Assembly: GCA_963841705.1 (NCBI GenBank)
Contig: CAWJDY010000080.1
Span: forward strand, 1 to 64,000
Direction of reading: 5' to 3'
Length of the DNA: 64,000 nucleotides
DNA from: VAZQ01 sp963841705
GTDB taxonomy: Bacteria; Pseudomonadota; Alphaproteobacteria; Rhizobiales; Xanthobacteraceae
The notes beneath the pieces were generated by a model. It was not told where the DNA came from. It did no database searches and worked only from the letters and a program-made list of their open reading frames with translations. How positions within the stretch are numbered: the first letter of the stretch is position 1; every line of letters starts with the position of its first letter. Made by a program: the position numbers and the translations under genes. Of the stretch, positions 1 through 9,425 are shown piece after piece.

Positions 1-489
1 ACCCTTTAGACTGGTGAATTGCACCTTGGGCAGCTCTTCCAGGTCGAAGACTTCGAGATCCCCTGATCTGAGAATGAAAGCGGCGATCGTCTCCTCGATA
101 ATTTTTTTAAACTCTTCTCTTCCGAGCTTGGGCGGTTCGAGCGGGCTGCAACGGTTCTCGACGAAGAGGCGCGCTAGCTCGGCGTTCAGCTCGGCACATG
201 CGGCCTGGGACAGGATGATGTCGCCTGCCATTTTTTTCAAAGTGGCGGCCGCCTGTATTCCACCCTCGGCCTCTACGATCCCATGGTCCACCAACGCCTG
301 GAAGCAGGCCTCGAAGCGCGGATCGGCAAACGCTATCGACAGGCGCAGGAGCTCCCGCACGAAATCAGAGGCGTGCAGCCGCTCGGGTCGTCTCAGCTGC
401 TCGGGCAACTGCAGTTTGGGGCGCCACCTTTTGTTACGATTCCAGAGCTTCTTCAGTTCCGGGAGATACTTTGGCGGGTCGTTCTTCAT
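1..489 (-). CDS. Unknown protein coupled to the integrase (partial, runs off the left edge)
   Basis: An uninterrupted minus-strand frame of 163 codons starts at the ATG at 489 and leaves the window without a stop, so the C-terminus is missing. Its ATG overlaps the integrase stop in an ATGA arrangement, which implies translational coupling in one operon. The visible protein is charged and probably helical; it begins MKNDPPKYLPELKKLW and has no signal peptide or membrane segment. I recognise no family. Because it is cotranscribed with a phage-type integrase at an element edge, it is probably cargo or an accessory gene of that element. The frame is convincing, the function unknown. Confidence 0.7.
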   Translation of the reverse strand, partial: MKNDPPKYLPELKKLWNRNKRWRPKLQLPEQLRRPERLHASDFVRELLRLSIAFADPRFEACFQALVDHGIVEAEGGIQAAATLKKMAGDIILSQAACAELNAELARLFVENRCSPLEPPKLGREEFKKIIEETIAAFILRSGDLEVFDLEELPKVQFTSLKG

Positions 490-1715
490 CACGGAACCGA
501 GCGTATAGAGACGACCTTGCGCTCGGCACCCTCGGTGATCGCGCGGATGTGATCCGCCCACAGCGTCAGCGCAGCGCGGACCTCGTTCAGATAGACTGAC
601 TTGTTGTAGACGCCGGCGATCCCGCCCTTGTGGCCGGAGACATGGTTCAAGACCGTTTCGCCGATATGCGGCGGCACTCCAAGGTCCCCTGCTCTGGTGG
701 CAAATGTCCGCCGCAAATCATGCACGCGCCACGCCGGCACGGCCGCACCGAGGCGGGCGTCGAGCGCGGACTTGGCATGCGCCCATCGCGTAAAACCGAC
801 CTGAGCGCGCGCGCCAAACAGACAATCGCGACCGACGCGCTGCGGCACCGATTCGATGATTGCCAGCGCCAGCGGGGCGAGCGGCAGCACGTGCGGGCGA
901 TGATTCTTGACCCGCTCAGGCGGCAGCGACCATAGGGCTTGGTCGAGATCAAGCTCAGACCGGCGCATGCCTCCGACCTCAGCGCGCCGAGCGCCGGTGA
1001 GGATCAATAGCTTCATCACCCGGCCGTCGTCGTCATCCCCGCAGGCATGCCAGACTGCAGCGAGCTCGAGATCCGACAGCACCCGAACACCCGGCCCCCC
1101 GGTGGCTGGCTTGTTGGTCCACGCGACGACGTTGACGGGATGTGCGCCAAGCAAGCCCTCCCCGGCCGCCCACGCATACACCGCGGCCAGCGCGCTCCGC
1201 GCGCGCGCCGCCGTCGTGCTGCCGCTGGCACGCTTGATGGCACCGAGGCGGGCGGCAACGTCGGCGAGTGTGACCTCGATGATGGCGGTGTTGTGCAGCA
1301 GGCCGAAATAGGCGCGGTCCTCCAGGTAAAGACGGATGCTGCGGTAGCTGTTCGGGCGTAATCGCGGCTTCACGTCGGCGAGATAGTCGCTGATCACCGA
1401 GAGCAGGTTGCGCGAGGCTTTGAGTCGCGTTTCCGCCCGTTCGGCTTGCGGATCGCCGCCGAGCTCGACCTTGGCCAGCGCCTTCCTGGCGGCCTTTCGC
1501 GCCTCCTCGGGCGAGACCTTCTCTGCTGTGCCGATCTTGAGGCGCCGTGTTCGGCCGTGGCTGCGGTACTGCGCTACCCATGACCTGCGGACGCGGCCAT
1601 CGCGGCCGGCACGAAGCCGAAGTCCGAACCCGGCGAGGTCTTCATCAAAGAAGATCGCATCGGCCTTGCCGTCCGGCAGCGCGAGCCGGGCGACCGTCTT
1701 GCTGTCGAGCTTCAT
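489..1715 (-). CDS. Tyrosine-type site-specific integrase (DUF4102 N-terminal domain)
   Basis: A 408-aa phage/island integrase that would catalyse strand exchange between element and chromosome. The N-terminal 90 residues resemble the DUF4102 arm-binding domain (AGFGLRLRAG...RSWVAQYR). A core-binding segment follows, then the catalytic domain: the first Arg in LTGARRAEVGG, the HxxR box in VHDLRRTFATRAG, the second His in LNHVSGHK and the Tyr nucleophile in GVYNKS. I chose the ATG at 1715 because homologues begin near MKLDSKTVARL; the 31 upstream codons read through repeats and look non-coding. It lies against a truncated host gene, as expected for an integrase at an attachment site. Confidence 0.9.
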   Translation of the reverse strand: MKLDSKTVARLALPDGKADAIFFDEDLAGFGLRLRAGRDGRVRRSWVAQYRSHGRTRRLKIGTAEKVSPEEARKAARKALAKVELGGDPQAERAETRLKASRNLLSVISDYLADVKPRLRPNSYRSIRLYLEDRAYFGLLHNTAIIEVTLADVAARLGAIKRASGSTTAARARSALAAVYAWAAGEGLLGAHPVNVVAWTNKPATGGPGVRVLSDLELAAVWHACGDDDDGRVMKLLILTGARRAEVGGMRRSELDLDQALWSLPPERVKNHRPHVLPLAPLALAIIESVPQRVGRDCLFGARAQVGFTRWAHAKSALDARLGAAVPAWRVHDLRRTFATRAGDLGVPPHIGETVLNHVSGHKGGIAGVYNKSVYLNEVRAALTLWADHIRAITEGAERKVVSIRSVP

Positions 1716-1731
1716 GGAGAGACCCCGCTTC

Positions 1732-1842
1732 CGGGAAGCATCGGGGAAGCAGGGCGCTGCTTCCCCGTGACCATTGCTGCTTCCAACTGCCAGCGCAAAA
1801 TGCCGCAAAATGGCGAGGAATGCAAGCTCGTGATGCTTCCCG
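1732..1842. repeat. Cluster of GAAGCA/TGCTTC inverted repeats next to the integrase
   Basis: Between the integrase start and the broken cupin gene there is a perfect 11-bp inverted pair (CGGGAAGCATC at 1732-1742, GATGCTTCCCG at 1832-1842). Inside it lies a perfect 9-bp hairpin (GGGGAAGCA 1743-1751, TGCTTCCCC 1758-1766) and another TGCTTCC near 1777. Clustered short repeats beside a tyrosine integrase are the usual arrangement of arm-type integrase or excisionase sites. That role is inferred. Confidence 0.5.
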
Positions 1843-1859
1843 AAAGCTCATGAAGCCGC

Positions 1860-2022
1860 CGGCGCGCTGGCCCCGCGCCAGCAGGAAATAGATGGCGGTC
1901 GATGCGGCCCTGGTGTTGCTGACCTTCAGTCCATCCCGAAAAGTTTCACGAAAATGGCCGCCTTCGGGATGCGGCTTGAGATCGAGGAGCTCAATCACCT
2001 CGGCCGCAGAAAGCTCCGGCAT
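1860..2022 (-). pseudogene. DUF985 (cupin_5) family gene, N-terminal fragment only
   Basis: The ATG at 2022 opens a frame whose first 54 residues match the start of the DUF985/cupin_5 family (LLDLKPHPEGGHFRETFRD, then STAIYFLLARGQ). Family members continue with a cupin core of about 90 more residues, but here the similarity ends near 1860, where integrase-side sequence begins. The start lies 7 nt after the gloB stop, so it was the second gene of a gloB operon. The simplest reading is that the integrating element split the gene; the missing 3' part would then be at the far end of the element or lost. Confidence 0.7.
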
Positions 2023-2029
2023 CGCACGC

Positions 2030-2797
2030 TCAAGAACAATTCTTGCGCTCCCGAATCTCGGCAAACACTTTCCAAGCCGGCTGGCCGGCCAGGCTGACGG
2101 CCTTGGCAAGCTCAGGCAGGTCAGCGCGCAGGAACGGGTTTGCTGCCTTCTCCTGAGCGATCGTCGACGGAATCGTAGGCTTGTTCTCGTCCCGCAACTT
2201 GTCGACCTCACGCGCCCGTTGGGCCAGCGCCGGATTGTCCGGCTCGATCGTCCTGGCGAAGCGGATGTTGGCCTGCGTATACTCGTGCCCGCAATAGATC
2301 CGGGTATCGTCCGGCAGAGCCCGCAGTTTCACGAGGGACTGCCACATCATCTCAGGCGTGCCCTCGATGACGCGCCCGCATCCGATGGAAAACAGCGTAT
2401 CGCCGACGAACGCGAGCTTGTCCGGTGCAAAGAAATAGCTGATGTGGCCGGCGGTATGCCCCGGTGTCTCCCGAACCTCGCCTTCGAGAGAACCGACCTT
2501 CACACGGTCGCCCTCGCGCACGGTCGCATCGACGAGGGGAATGCAACTCGCTTCTCGGAAGGGGGCGGTAACGCGGCAGTGATGATGCTCCTTGAGCGCC
2601 GGGATGCCTCCTGTGTGGTCTGCATGATGATGCGTCACCAGAATGTCGCTCAGCCGCCAGCCGGTATGCTGCAAGGCAGCCTCGACCGCGCGCGCCTCCG
2701 GCGCATCGATCGCGGCGGTGGCGCCGGTCGCGGGATCGTGCAGAAGCACGCCGTAATTGTCCTGAAGGCAAGGAAACAAGTAGGTTTGCGCTGACAT
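2030..2797 (-). CDS. gloB: Hydroxyacylglutathione hydrolase (glyoxalase II)
   Basis: A 255-aa cytoplasmic metallo-beta-lactamase-fold enzyme that hydrolyses S-D-lactoylglutathione to D-lactate and glutathione, the second step of methylglyoxal detoxification. The dinuclear metal motif is intact (THHHADHTGG), with further ligands in TPGHTAGH, FVGDTLF and YCGHEYT. Length is normal for the family. The ATG at 2797 starts the family N-terminus (MSAQTYLFPCLQDNYGVLL); longer starts only add low-complexity codons. The broken cupin gene follows after 7 nt, and a methyltransferase is divergently transcribed upstream, an arrangement common in rhizobia. Confidence 0.95.
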   Translation of the reverse strand: MSAQTYLFPCLQDNYGVLLHDPATGATAAIDAPEARAVEAALQHTGWRLSDILVTHHHADHTGGIPALKEHHHCRVTAPFREASCIPLVDATVREGDRVKVGSLEGEVRETPGHTAGHISYFFAPDKLAFVGDTLFSIGCGRVIEGTPEMMWQSLVKLRALPDDTRIYCGHEYTQANIRFARTIEPDNPALAQRAREVDKLRDENKPTIPSTIAQEKAANPFLRADLPELAKAVSLAGQPAWKVFAEIRERKNCS

Positions 2798-2944
2798 TGG
2801 TAGCATTCTCAGTGTTTGGGTGAATGATGCAGGTGTTCTAGCACCGGGAGGACTAATGGGCATGGTCCATCCGCGACGACAGCCTTGGCGGCCCACTGGG
2901 GATAGCCCGGACCGCATTGTGCCAGAACATGCTAGCTTCGTCCC

Positions 2945-3673
2945 ATGTCAATCGATGTCGTTGACCTGCGTAACTTTTACGCGATGCACCTTGGCGTGGT
3001 AGCGCGGCGCTTTATCGGTCGCGGCATCCGGCGGAGATTTGCGGATACCCGGGGGATGAGCGTTGTCGGCGTGGGCTACCCTACGCCTTATCTCGGGCTG
3101 TTCCGGGAAGAGGCGGAGCGCTGCCTCGCCTTCATGCCTGCGGCCCAGGGGGTCGTGAAATGGCCGACCAACCGGCCCGGACTGGCGGCCCTTGTGGACG
3201 AGCTTCAGATGCCGCTGCCCAACTCTGCCGTCGATCGCGTGCTGCTCGTGCATGCGCTGGAGATGGCGCATGATCCCACTGCATTGTTGCGTGAGGTCTG
3301 GCGCGTGCTGGCAGGGGGAGGACGCTTGCTCCTCATAGTTCCAAATCGGCGCGGGGTGTGGGCGCGGACGGATACGACACCCTTCGGCCATGGGCGTCCG
3401 TATTCTCGCTCCCAGATCACCCAGCTGCTGCGCGAGGCATGGTTCACGCCGACGGGATGGGGTGAAGCGCTGCACGTTCCGCCGGTGGCGAGGGGCTGGT
3501 TCTTGCGCTCCGCCACGGCATGGGAACGGGTGGGCTCAGCTATCGCTGCACCGTTTGCAGGCGTGCACATCGTGGAGGCAACGAAGCAGGTTTATCGCGC
3601 CGTGCCCGCAAGGCGAACACGATTGGTGCCGGCCCTGGAGCCCGCGCTCGCGCCTTGGCCGCGCGGCGCGTAG
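2945..3673 (+). CDS. Class I SAM-dependent methyltransferase (type 11)
   Basis: A 242-aa protein of the methyltransferase type 11 group. The SAM-fold core is visible as VDRVLLVHALEMAHDP and then LLREVWRVLAGGGRLLLIVPNRRG (motifs IV-VI). The N-terminal glycine-rich loop is weak (SVVGVGYPTPYLGLF), which is usual for this subgroup. It is divergent from gloB with about 150 bp between. Orthologues next to gloB are common in Bradyrhizobium-like genomes, but the substrate is not known from sequence. It ends 8 bp before the convergent DUF4167 gene. Confidence 0.85.
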   Translation: MSIDVVDLRNFYAMHLGVVARRFIGRGIRRRFADTRGMSVVGVGYPTPYLGLFREEAERCLAFMPAAQGVVKWPTNRPGLAALVDELQMPLPNSAVDRVLLVHALEMAHDPTALLREVWRVLAGGGRLLLIVPNRRGVWARTDTTPFGHGRPYSRSQITQLLREAWFTPTGWGEALHVPPVARGWFLRSATAWERVGSAIAAPFAGVHIVEATKQVYRAVPARRTRLVPALEPALAPWPRGA

Positions 3674-3681
3674 GAAGATGT

Positions 3682-4380
3682 TCAGTCGTCCTGGTGTGGC
3701 GGTTCGTCCATGCCTGGACCGCCGCCTCCGCCTTGCAGATCAGGGCGGGGCCCGCGGTGACGCCGGCGGCGGCGATGCAATGGGAAACGGTCGCGATGGC
3801 CGTCATGCCCATTTTGCGCCTGGCCGGAGCTTGGCGAGGACTGATGCATGGGCGGCTGAGTGCCGGTGATGAAGGATGGCAGGTGATCGGGCTCGCCCTG
3901 CGCCTCGACCCCGGTTTGTGGCGGCCGGAACGACTGATGCTGCGGCGGCTGCGCTTGCTGGTACGGCTGAGCCTCGCGTGGAAGATACGGCTGTGGTTCA
4001 CGGGTCCCGTACCGCGGCTCCCCAAAGGAGTCCATCGATGGTTGCCCGTTGTCGTCCCCCTCTTCGAAGGGTTCGTCGCGCGGGCCAGAGAACTCGCCCT
4101 CAGGGCGCGGGAGGTATGGATTGCTCTGCCGGAACTGCTCCTGCGCCGCCGCGATGACGCGGTAGTAGTGCTCGGCGTGCTGATAATAATTCTCCGCGGC
4201 TATGTGGTCGCCGGAGGCCTGTGCGTCGCGTGCAAGTTGGATGTATTTCTCGGCGATATGGGACGGATTGCCCCGGATCTTCACATCCGGTCCGTTGGAT
4301 TCGAATACGCGGGCCATCGGGTTGTGGCTCTTCCGGTGGTTGTTCCGCCCGCGCATCCGCTTATTCTGACCGTTTCTCAT
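3682..4380 (-). CDS. DUF4167 domain-containing protein
   Basis: A 232-aa protein. The first 85 residues form the DUF4167 domain, with a basic RNA-binding-like start (MRNGQNKRMRGRNNHRK) and a helical part (IAEKYIQLARDAQASGDHIAAENYYQHAEHYYR) resembling a single TPR. The rest is Gln/Pro/Arg-rich and probably disordered (YQQAQPPQHQSFRPP). The family is restricted to alphaproteobacteria and its function is unassigned; the N-terminus suggests nucleic-acid contact. I chose the ATG at 4380 to fit the family start; an ATG at 4398 would add six residues. Confidence 0.88.
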   Translation of the reverse strand: MRNGQNKRMRGRNNHRKSHNPMARVFESNGPDVKIRGNPSHIAEKYIQLARDAQASGDHIAAENYYQHAEHYYRVIAAAQEQFRQSNPYLPRPEGEFSGPRDEPFEEGDDNGQPSMDSFGEPRYGTREPQPYLPREAQPYQQAQPPQHQSFRPPQTGVEAQGEPDHLPSFITGTQPPMHQSSPSSGQAQNGHDGHRDRFPLHRRRRRHRGPRPDLQGGGGGPGMDEPPHQDD

Positions 4381-4826
4381 GATGTGGCCTGTGCTCATCT
4401 CTTCAGTTGCTCTCGCCTGCATGCACCTTGTTGCCGCCGAACGCCCCGTCCTCTCTTGCGCAAGCAGTCGCAGCGGCATCCGCGCATTCGCGTCCCAGAC
4501 GGGAATTATAGAGCGGCCCTAGGCCGCTATTACGGCTTCCGACTTGCGAAGCAGCAACCCCCCGGCGTTGCTCACCTCTGCGTCAGCGCGCATGCCTCGG
4601 CTCGTGAGCAGGCGCACAATAATGAAGCATCTTGTCCCGGTCCGGCAAACCATCCGCCAATTCATGCGGCGAGCTTGGCTCACTCTGTCCGCACCGCTGG
4701 CTCTCCGTCATCCCTGCGGGGCTCACAAGCGGCGCTTAAGCATCTCGGTTCGATTCCCTGCAAGGAACCTAGTCTTTCTTGACACATAATCCAAGAGCTT
4801 TTTTGGCTACCTGGGCTGTACGCCAT
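4381..4826. other. Intergenic region, no gene recognised
   Basis: About 445 bp lie between the DUF4167 start and the prmC stop, both on the minus strand. The frames here show no family similarity. A T-loop-like string (GGTTCGATTCC near 4750) is present, but the flanking stem does not pair, so it is not a tRNA. The DUF4167 promoter is probably in the part nearest 4381. Confidence 0.5.
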
Positions 4827-5753
4827 TCATGCCAGCCGCCGTGCGACCAAGGCTCGCGGGGTGCCGGAAAGATCGGGTCGAGGGGTCATGGATGCAAGCC
4901 CTACGGCAGAAAAGAGCGATCGGACTGCGGCCGCTTGCCCCACACCGAGTTCCACGGCGAGGATGCCGTCCGGCGCAAGCAGGCGACGTGCCTCCGTGGC
5001 TATGGCCCGATATCCATCGAGTCCGTCCGGCCCGCCGTCGAGCGCGACCTGAGGATCGAATGCTCGCACCTCGGGCTCAAGCCCTGCGATCTCAGCACGC
5101 GGTATATAGGGGGGATTCGACACCAGGAGGTTAATGGGTCCGTCGAGCGCTGCTCCATAGTGGCAGGCCACGAATGCCGCTCGCGCACCTTGCGCAGCGG
5201 CATTGTAACGGGCGCAATCTATCGCCGCGGCACTGATGTCAGTGCCGACCCCGGACGCTTCCCGCAGCTCTGCAAGCAGCGACAAGACGAGGGTACCCGC
5301 GCCGGTCCCGAGATCGCCAATACGCAGGCCGCGCGAGCAATGCCCGCGCTCGCCTATCGCCTCCAATGCGGCCTCGACGACGGTTTCCGTTTCCGGACGC
5401 GGCACGAAAGTGTGAGCATCGATCCTGAACGACAGCCCCCAGAATTCCTTCGCGCCAAGGATACGTGCGATCGGCTCACGGCGGAGGCGGCGGTTGGCAA
5501 GGCTGGTAATTGCGACCGCCTCTCCTGCGAGGAGCCTGCGTTTTGCCTGAGCTGCAAGTGCCGTGTGATCGAGCCCCAGGGCGTGCCCGATGATAAGGCG
5601 TGCATCGAGGTCTGGACTGTCGAGCCCCCGGTTTCGAAAGCTCAGGGCAAGGACGCGCCGTACGGCGTCAACGCAATTGCCCGCGAGCGCATCGGGCTCA
5701 AGCCAAAGCGACATCTCCCGCGCTGCGAATTGGGCAGCAGCCGTCATCAGCAT
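4827..5753 (-). CDS. prmC: Peptide chain release factor N(5)-glutamine methyltransferase
   Basis: A 308-aa SAM-dependent methyltransferase that modifies the glutamine of the GGQ motif in release factors and raises termination efficiency. A helical N-terminal domain contacts the factor (residues about 1-110, including ANRRLRREPIARILGAKEFWG). The Rossmann domain has the SAM loop IGDLGTGAGTLVLSL and the catalytic NPPY motif in LLVSNPPYIPRAEI. It lies 37 bp downstream of prfA, its substrate gene, in the same operon, which is the standard bacterial pairing. A start at MSLWLEP (5714) is also possible. Confidence 0.95.
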   Translation of the reverse strand: MLMTAAAQFAAREMSLWLEPDALAGNCVDAVRRVLALSFRNRGLDSPDLDARLIIGHALGLDHTALAAQAKRRLLAGEAVAITSLANRRLRREPIARILGAKEFWGLSFRIDAHTFVPRPETETVVEAALEAIGERGHCSRGLRIGDLGTGAGTLVLSLLAELREASGVGTDISAAAIDCARYNAAAQGARAAFVACHYGAALDGPINLLVSNPPYIPRAEIAGLEPEVRAFDPQVALDGGPDGLDGYRAIATEARRLLAPDGILAVELGVGQAAAVRSLFSAVGLASMTPRPDLSGTPRALVARRLA

Positions 5754-5790
5754 ACAAGCTCGAACGCGAGTAAGCCCAAAAGAACCATCG

Positions 5791-6870
<1,080 letters not shown>

Positions 6871-6916
6871 GAAGGGGCCTAAACCATTGCCGCCGCACTG
6901 AGATAAGCAACAGGTA

Positions 6917-9184
6917 TCAAGTCTGCAGCCCTTGCTGCTCTGCGTATTTCATCAGCTGCTGGCGGATGGATACGCTGCCCGCGGGACGTTCGATAAGGGG
7001 GGTAATGAAGGCTGCCACCTTGCCGGCGTCAACGCTCAGCAGCATCGCCTTGACCGGACCGACGGCGGAGGGTGTGAGCGAGAGCGAGCGATACCCGATA
7101 CCGACCAGAGCGAGCGCGCCGAGCGGTTGCGATGCGATCTCGCCGCAAACCGTGACTGGCTTGCCATGCTCGCGGCTCCTCTCCGCGATCGCTCTGAGCG
7201 CCCGCAGCACGGGTGCCGATATGCTGTCGAAACGATCGGCTACCCGCGCATTTCCGCGATCCGCGGCATAAAAGAATTGGACGAGATCGTTGGTGCCGAC
7301 GGAGAGAAAATCCACCCGCTCCAGCAATTCGTCGAGTTGATAAAGCAACGATGGCACCTCGACCATGGTGCCCACCTCGACATGCTCGGGCAGCTTGTGC
7401 GCATGGCGGCGCAAATGGGTCAGCTCGCGCTCCACGAGGGACTTGGCTTCATCGAATTCCTCGACGGTCGCGATCATTGGAAACATCACATGCAGGTCGC
7501 GTCCGCCTGCTGCGCGCAGCAAGGCCCTGATCTGGCTGCGCAGCAAGCCGGGCCGATCGAGCCCAAGCCGGATCGCGCGCCAGCCCAAAGCAGGGTTTTC
7601 CTCCTCGAAATTGCGCATGAATGGGAGCACCTTGTCGCCGCCGATATCGAGGGTGCGAAAGGTCACCGGCTTGTCGCCGGCCGCATCCAGCACAGCGCGA
7701 TAGAGCGAGAACTGCTCGGCGGAGCGCGGGAAGCTCGCGGCCACCATGAACTGCAACTCGGTGCGGAAAAGCCCGATGCCGGAGGCGCCGGTCTCATGCA
7801 CGTGGGGAAGATCGACGGCAAGACCGGCGTTTATCAGTAACGCAATCTTCTCGCCGTCCTTGGTAATGCACGCCTTGTCCCGCAGCGCCTGATACTGCGA
7901 TTGCCGGCGAGCCCGCAGCCGTACCCGCTCGACATATGCGCGCTCCATCTCCGGCGTGGGCCGCACATGCACATCCCCAGCCGAGCCGTCGACAATTATC
8001 GGATCCCCCGGTTCCACCACTCCCGTCGCGTTGTCGATCCTGCCGACTGCCGGAATCCCGAGGGCGCGGGCAACGATCGCCACGTGTGAGTGAGGCCCGC
8101 CTTCCTCCAGAATCAGGCCGCGCAGCTGCTTGCGATCGTAATCGAGCAGCGCAGCCGGACCCATCGAGCGCGCGACCAGAACGGCATTTTCCGGCAGGCG
8201 ATCGCGTGCCGGCGCGTAATCCTTGCCGACGAGCTGATGCATCAGGCGGTTCGCAAGCTCGTCAAGATCATGCAGGCGCTCGCGCAGGTAGGGATCGGTG
8301 GCGCGCAGCATGCGGGCGCGCGTGTCCGACTGAACGCGTTCAACCGCTGCTTCTGCGGTGAGCCCTGTGGCCACCGCTTCCTCCAGCCGGTGCACCCAGC
8401 CGCGGTCATAGGCAAACATCCGATAGGCTTCCAGCACCTCCCGGTGCTCGCCGCCGTCCACCGCTTCACCCCGCTCCAGCAGCAGATCGAGATCGGAGCG
8501 CATCGTGTCGACGGCGGCCTCCAGGCGCTTGAGCTCTTTTGGGACATCATCGGCAATGAAATTGGTGATTACGATACGCGGCTCGTGCAGCACGACGTGA
8601 CCGAGCGCGATTCCGTCATTGAGGGCGAGGCCCGCGAGCTGAAGCGGGCGGCGAGCCGCAGGTTCCGCGCCAGGCTTCGCAATGGCCGAGAGCTCGCCCG
8701 AGGCGATCATCTCGGCGAGCACCATCGCCGTCGTCTGCAGCGCTTCTTCTTCCTCCTCGGTATACGTTCGGCGCGCCCGGTTCTGTACCACCAGCACACC
8801 TAGCGTGTTGCCGGCCCGCAAGACCGGGACGCCCAGGAACGAGTGATAGATTTCCTCGCCCGTCTCCTCACGGTAGGAAAAGGCCGGATGATTCTGCGCG
8901 TCGGAGAGGTTGATGGGGTTGGCCTCGCTCGCCACCAGACCGACGAGGCCCTCGTCCGAGCGGAGCACGGTTTGGTGCACCGCCGCCTTGTTCAGTCCTT
9001 CGGTGGCGTAAAGCTCGAGCGTGCCGTCGACGCGCAGCACATAGACCGAGCAGACTTCCGCCACCATATTGGCAGCGATCAGCACCACGATCTTGTCCAG
9101 GCGTTCCTGCGCGCTGACCTGCTCCGCCATGACCTCGCGGAGGCGGCGCAGCAGCACGCGCGGACCGCCGAGCGCTCCACGCAT
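6917..9184 (-). CDS. ptsP: Phosphoenolpyruvate--protein phosphotransferase (nitrogen PTS enzyme I)
   Basis: A 755-aa EI-Ntr that starts the PEP to NPr to EIIA-Ntr phosphorelay, linking nitrogen and carbon status to regulation. Domains in order: GAF sensor (about 25-160), PEP-utilising N-terminal domain, the phosphohistidine segment (EEGGPHSHVAIVARALGIP), and the TIM-barrel PEP-binding domain (GLFRTELQFM, LDIGGDKVLP, FLSVGTNDLVQFF). I chose the ATG at 9184 because GAGGA lies 7 nt upstream and homologues begin with GGPRVLLRRLRE; an ATG at 9208 would add 8 residues. It lies upstream of prfA, as in many rhizobia. Confidence 0.95.
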   Translation of the reverse strand: MRGALGGPRVLLRRLREVMAEQVSAQERLDKIVVLIAANMVAEVCSVYVLRVDGTLELYATEGLNKAAVHQTVLRSDEGLVGLVASEANPINLSDAQNHPAFSYREETGEEIYHSFLGVPVLRAGNTLGVLVVQNRARRTYTEEEEEALQTTAMVLAEMIASGELSAIAKPGAEPAARRPLQLAGLALNDGIALGHVVLHEPRIVITNFIADDVPKELKRLEAAVDTMRSDLDLLLERGEAVDGGEHREVLEAYRMFAYDRGWVHRLEEAVATGLTAEAAVERVQSDTRARMLRATDPYLRERLHDLDELANRLMHQLVGKDYAPARDRLPENAVLVARSMGPAALLDYDRKQLRGLILEEGGPHSHVAIVARALGIPAVGRIDNATGVVEPGDPIIVDGSAGDVHVRPTPEMERAYVERVRLRARRQSQYQALRDKACITKDGEKIALLINAGLAVDLPHVHETGASGIGLFRTELQFMVAASFPRSAEQFSLYRAVLDAAGDKPVTFRTLDIGGDKVLPFMRNFEEENPALGWRAIRLGLDRPGLLRSQIRALLRAAGGRDLHVMFPMIATVEEFDEAKSLVERELTHLRRHAHKLPEHVEVGTMVEVPSLLYQLDELLERVDFLSVGTNDLVQFFYAADRGNARVADRFDSISAPVLRALRAIAERSREHGKPVTVCGEIASQPLGALALVGIGYRSLSLTPSAVGPVKAMLLSVDAGKVAAFITPLIERPAGSVSIRQQLMKYAEQQGLQT

Positions 9185-9425
9185 GACGTGATCCTCGGAC
9201 CAGCCCATCGCGCCGAGGCAATTGGAGCGCGCTCCGGACGCACCCCAACCTGTTCAAACGGCGCGTTTTCCCTTCGGACGGCCGCGATCGCTTGGCCTGG
9301 AAGCGCCCTGGGCCTCGGCTTTTTCAAGCGGTAGCCGTCGCGGAACAGCTCTCCGCACCGGCCATGCTATCACCCGCCGTATAGCATGCCGTAAGGGGTG
9401 GGCAAGTCGAGGCTCTACGCGGGTG

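Noticed and set aside
4730..4770. tRNA-like T-loop (GGTTCGATTCC)
   Set aside because: Only the loop and two stem pairs fit; the outer three T-stem positions mismatch and no anticodon or acceptor stem can be drawn upstream.
3520..4782. 420-codon plus-strand frame over the DUF4167 gene
   Set aside because: The translation has no family similarity and is antisense to a recognised conserved protein; high-GC DNA gives such open frames.
9363..9388. 8-bp inverted repeat (CATGCTAT/ATAGCATG) upstream of ptsP
   Set aside because: Short arms, a 10-nt loop and no U-tract; too weak to call an operator or terminator.
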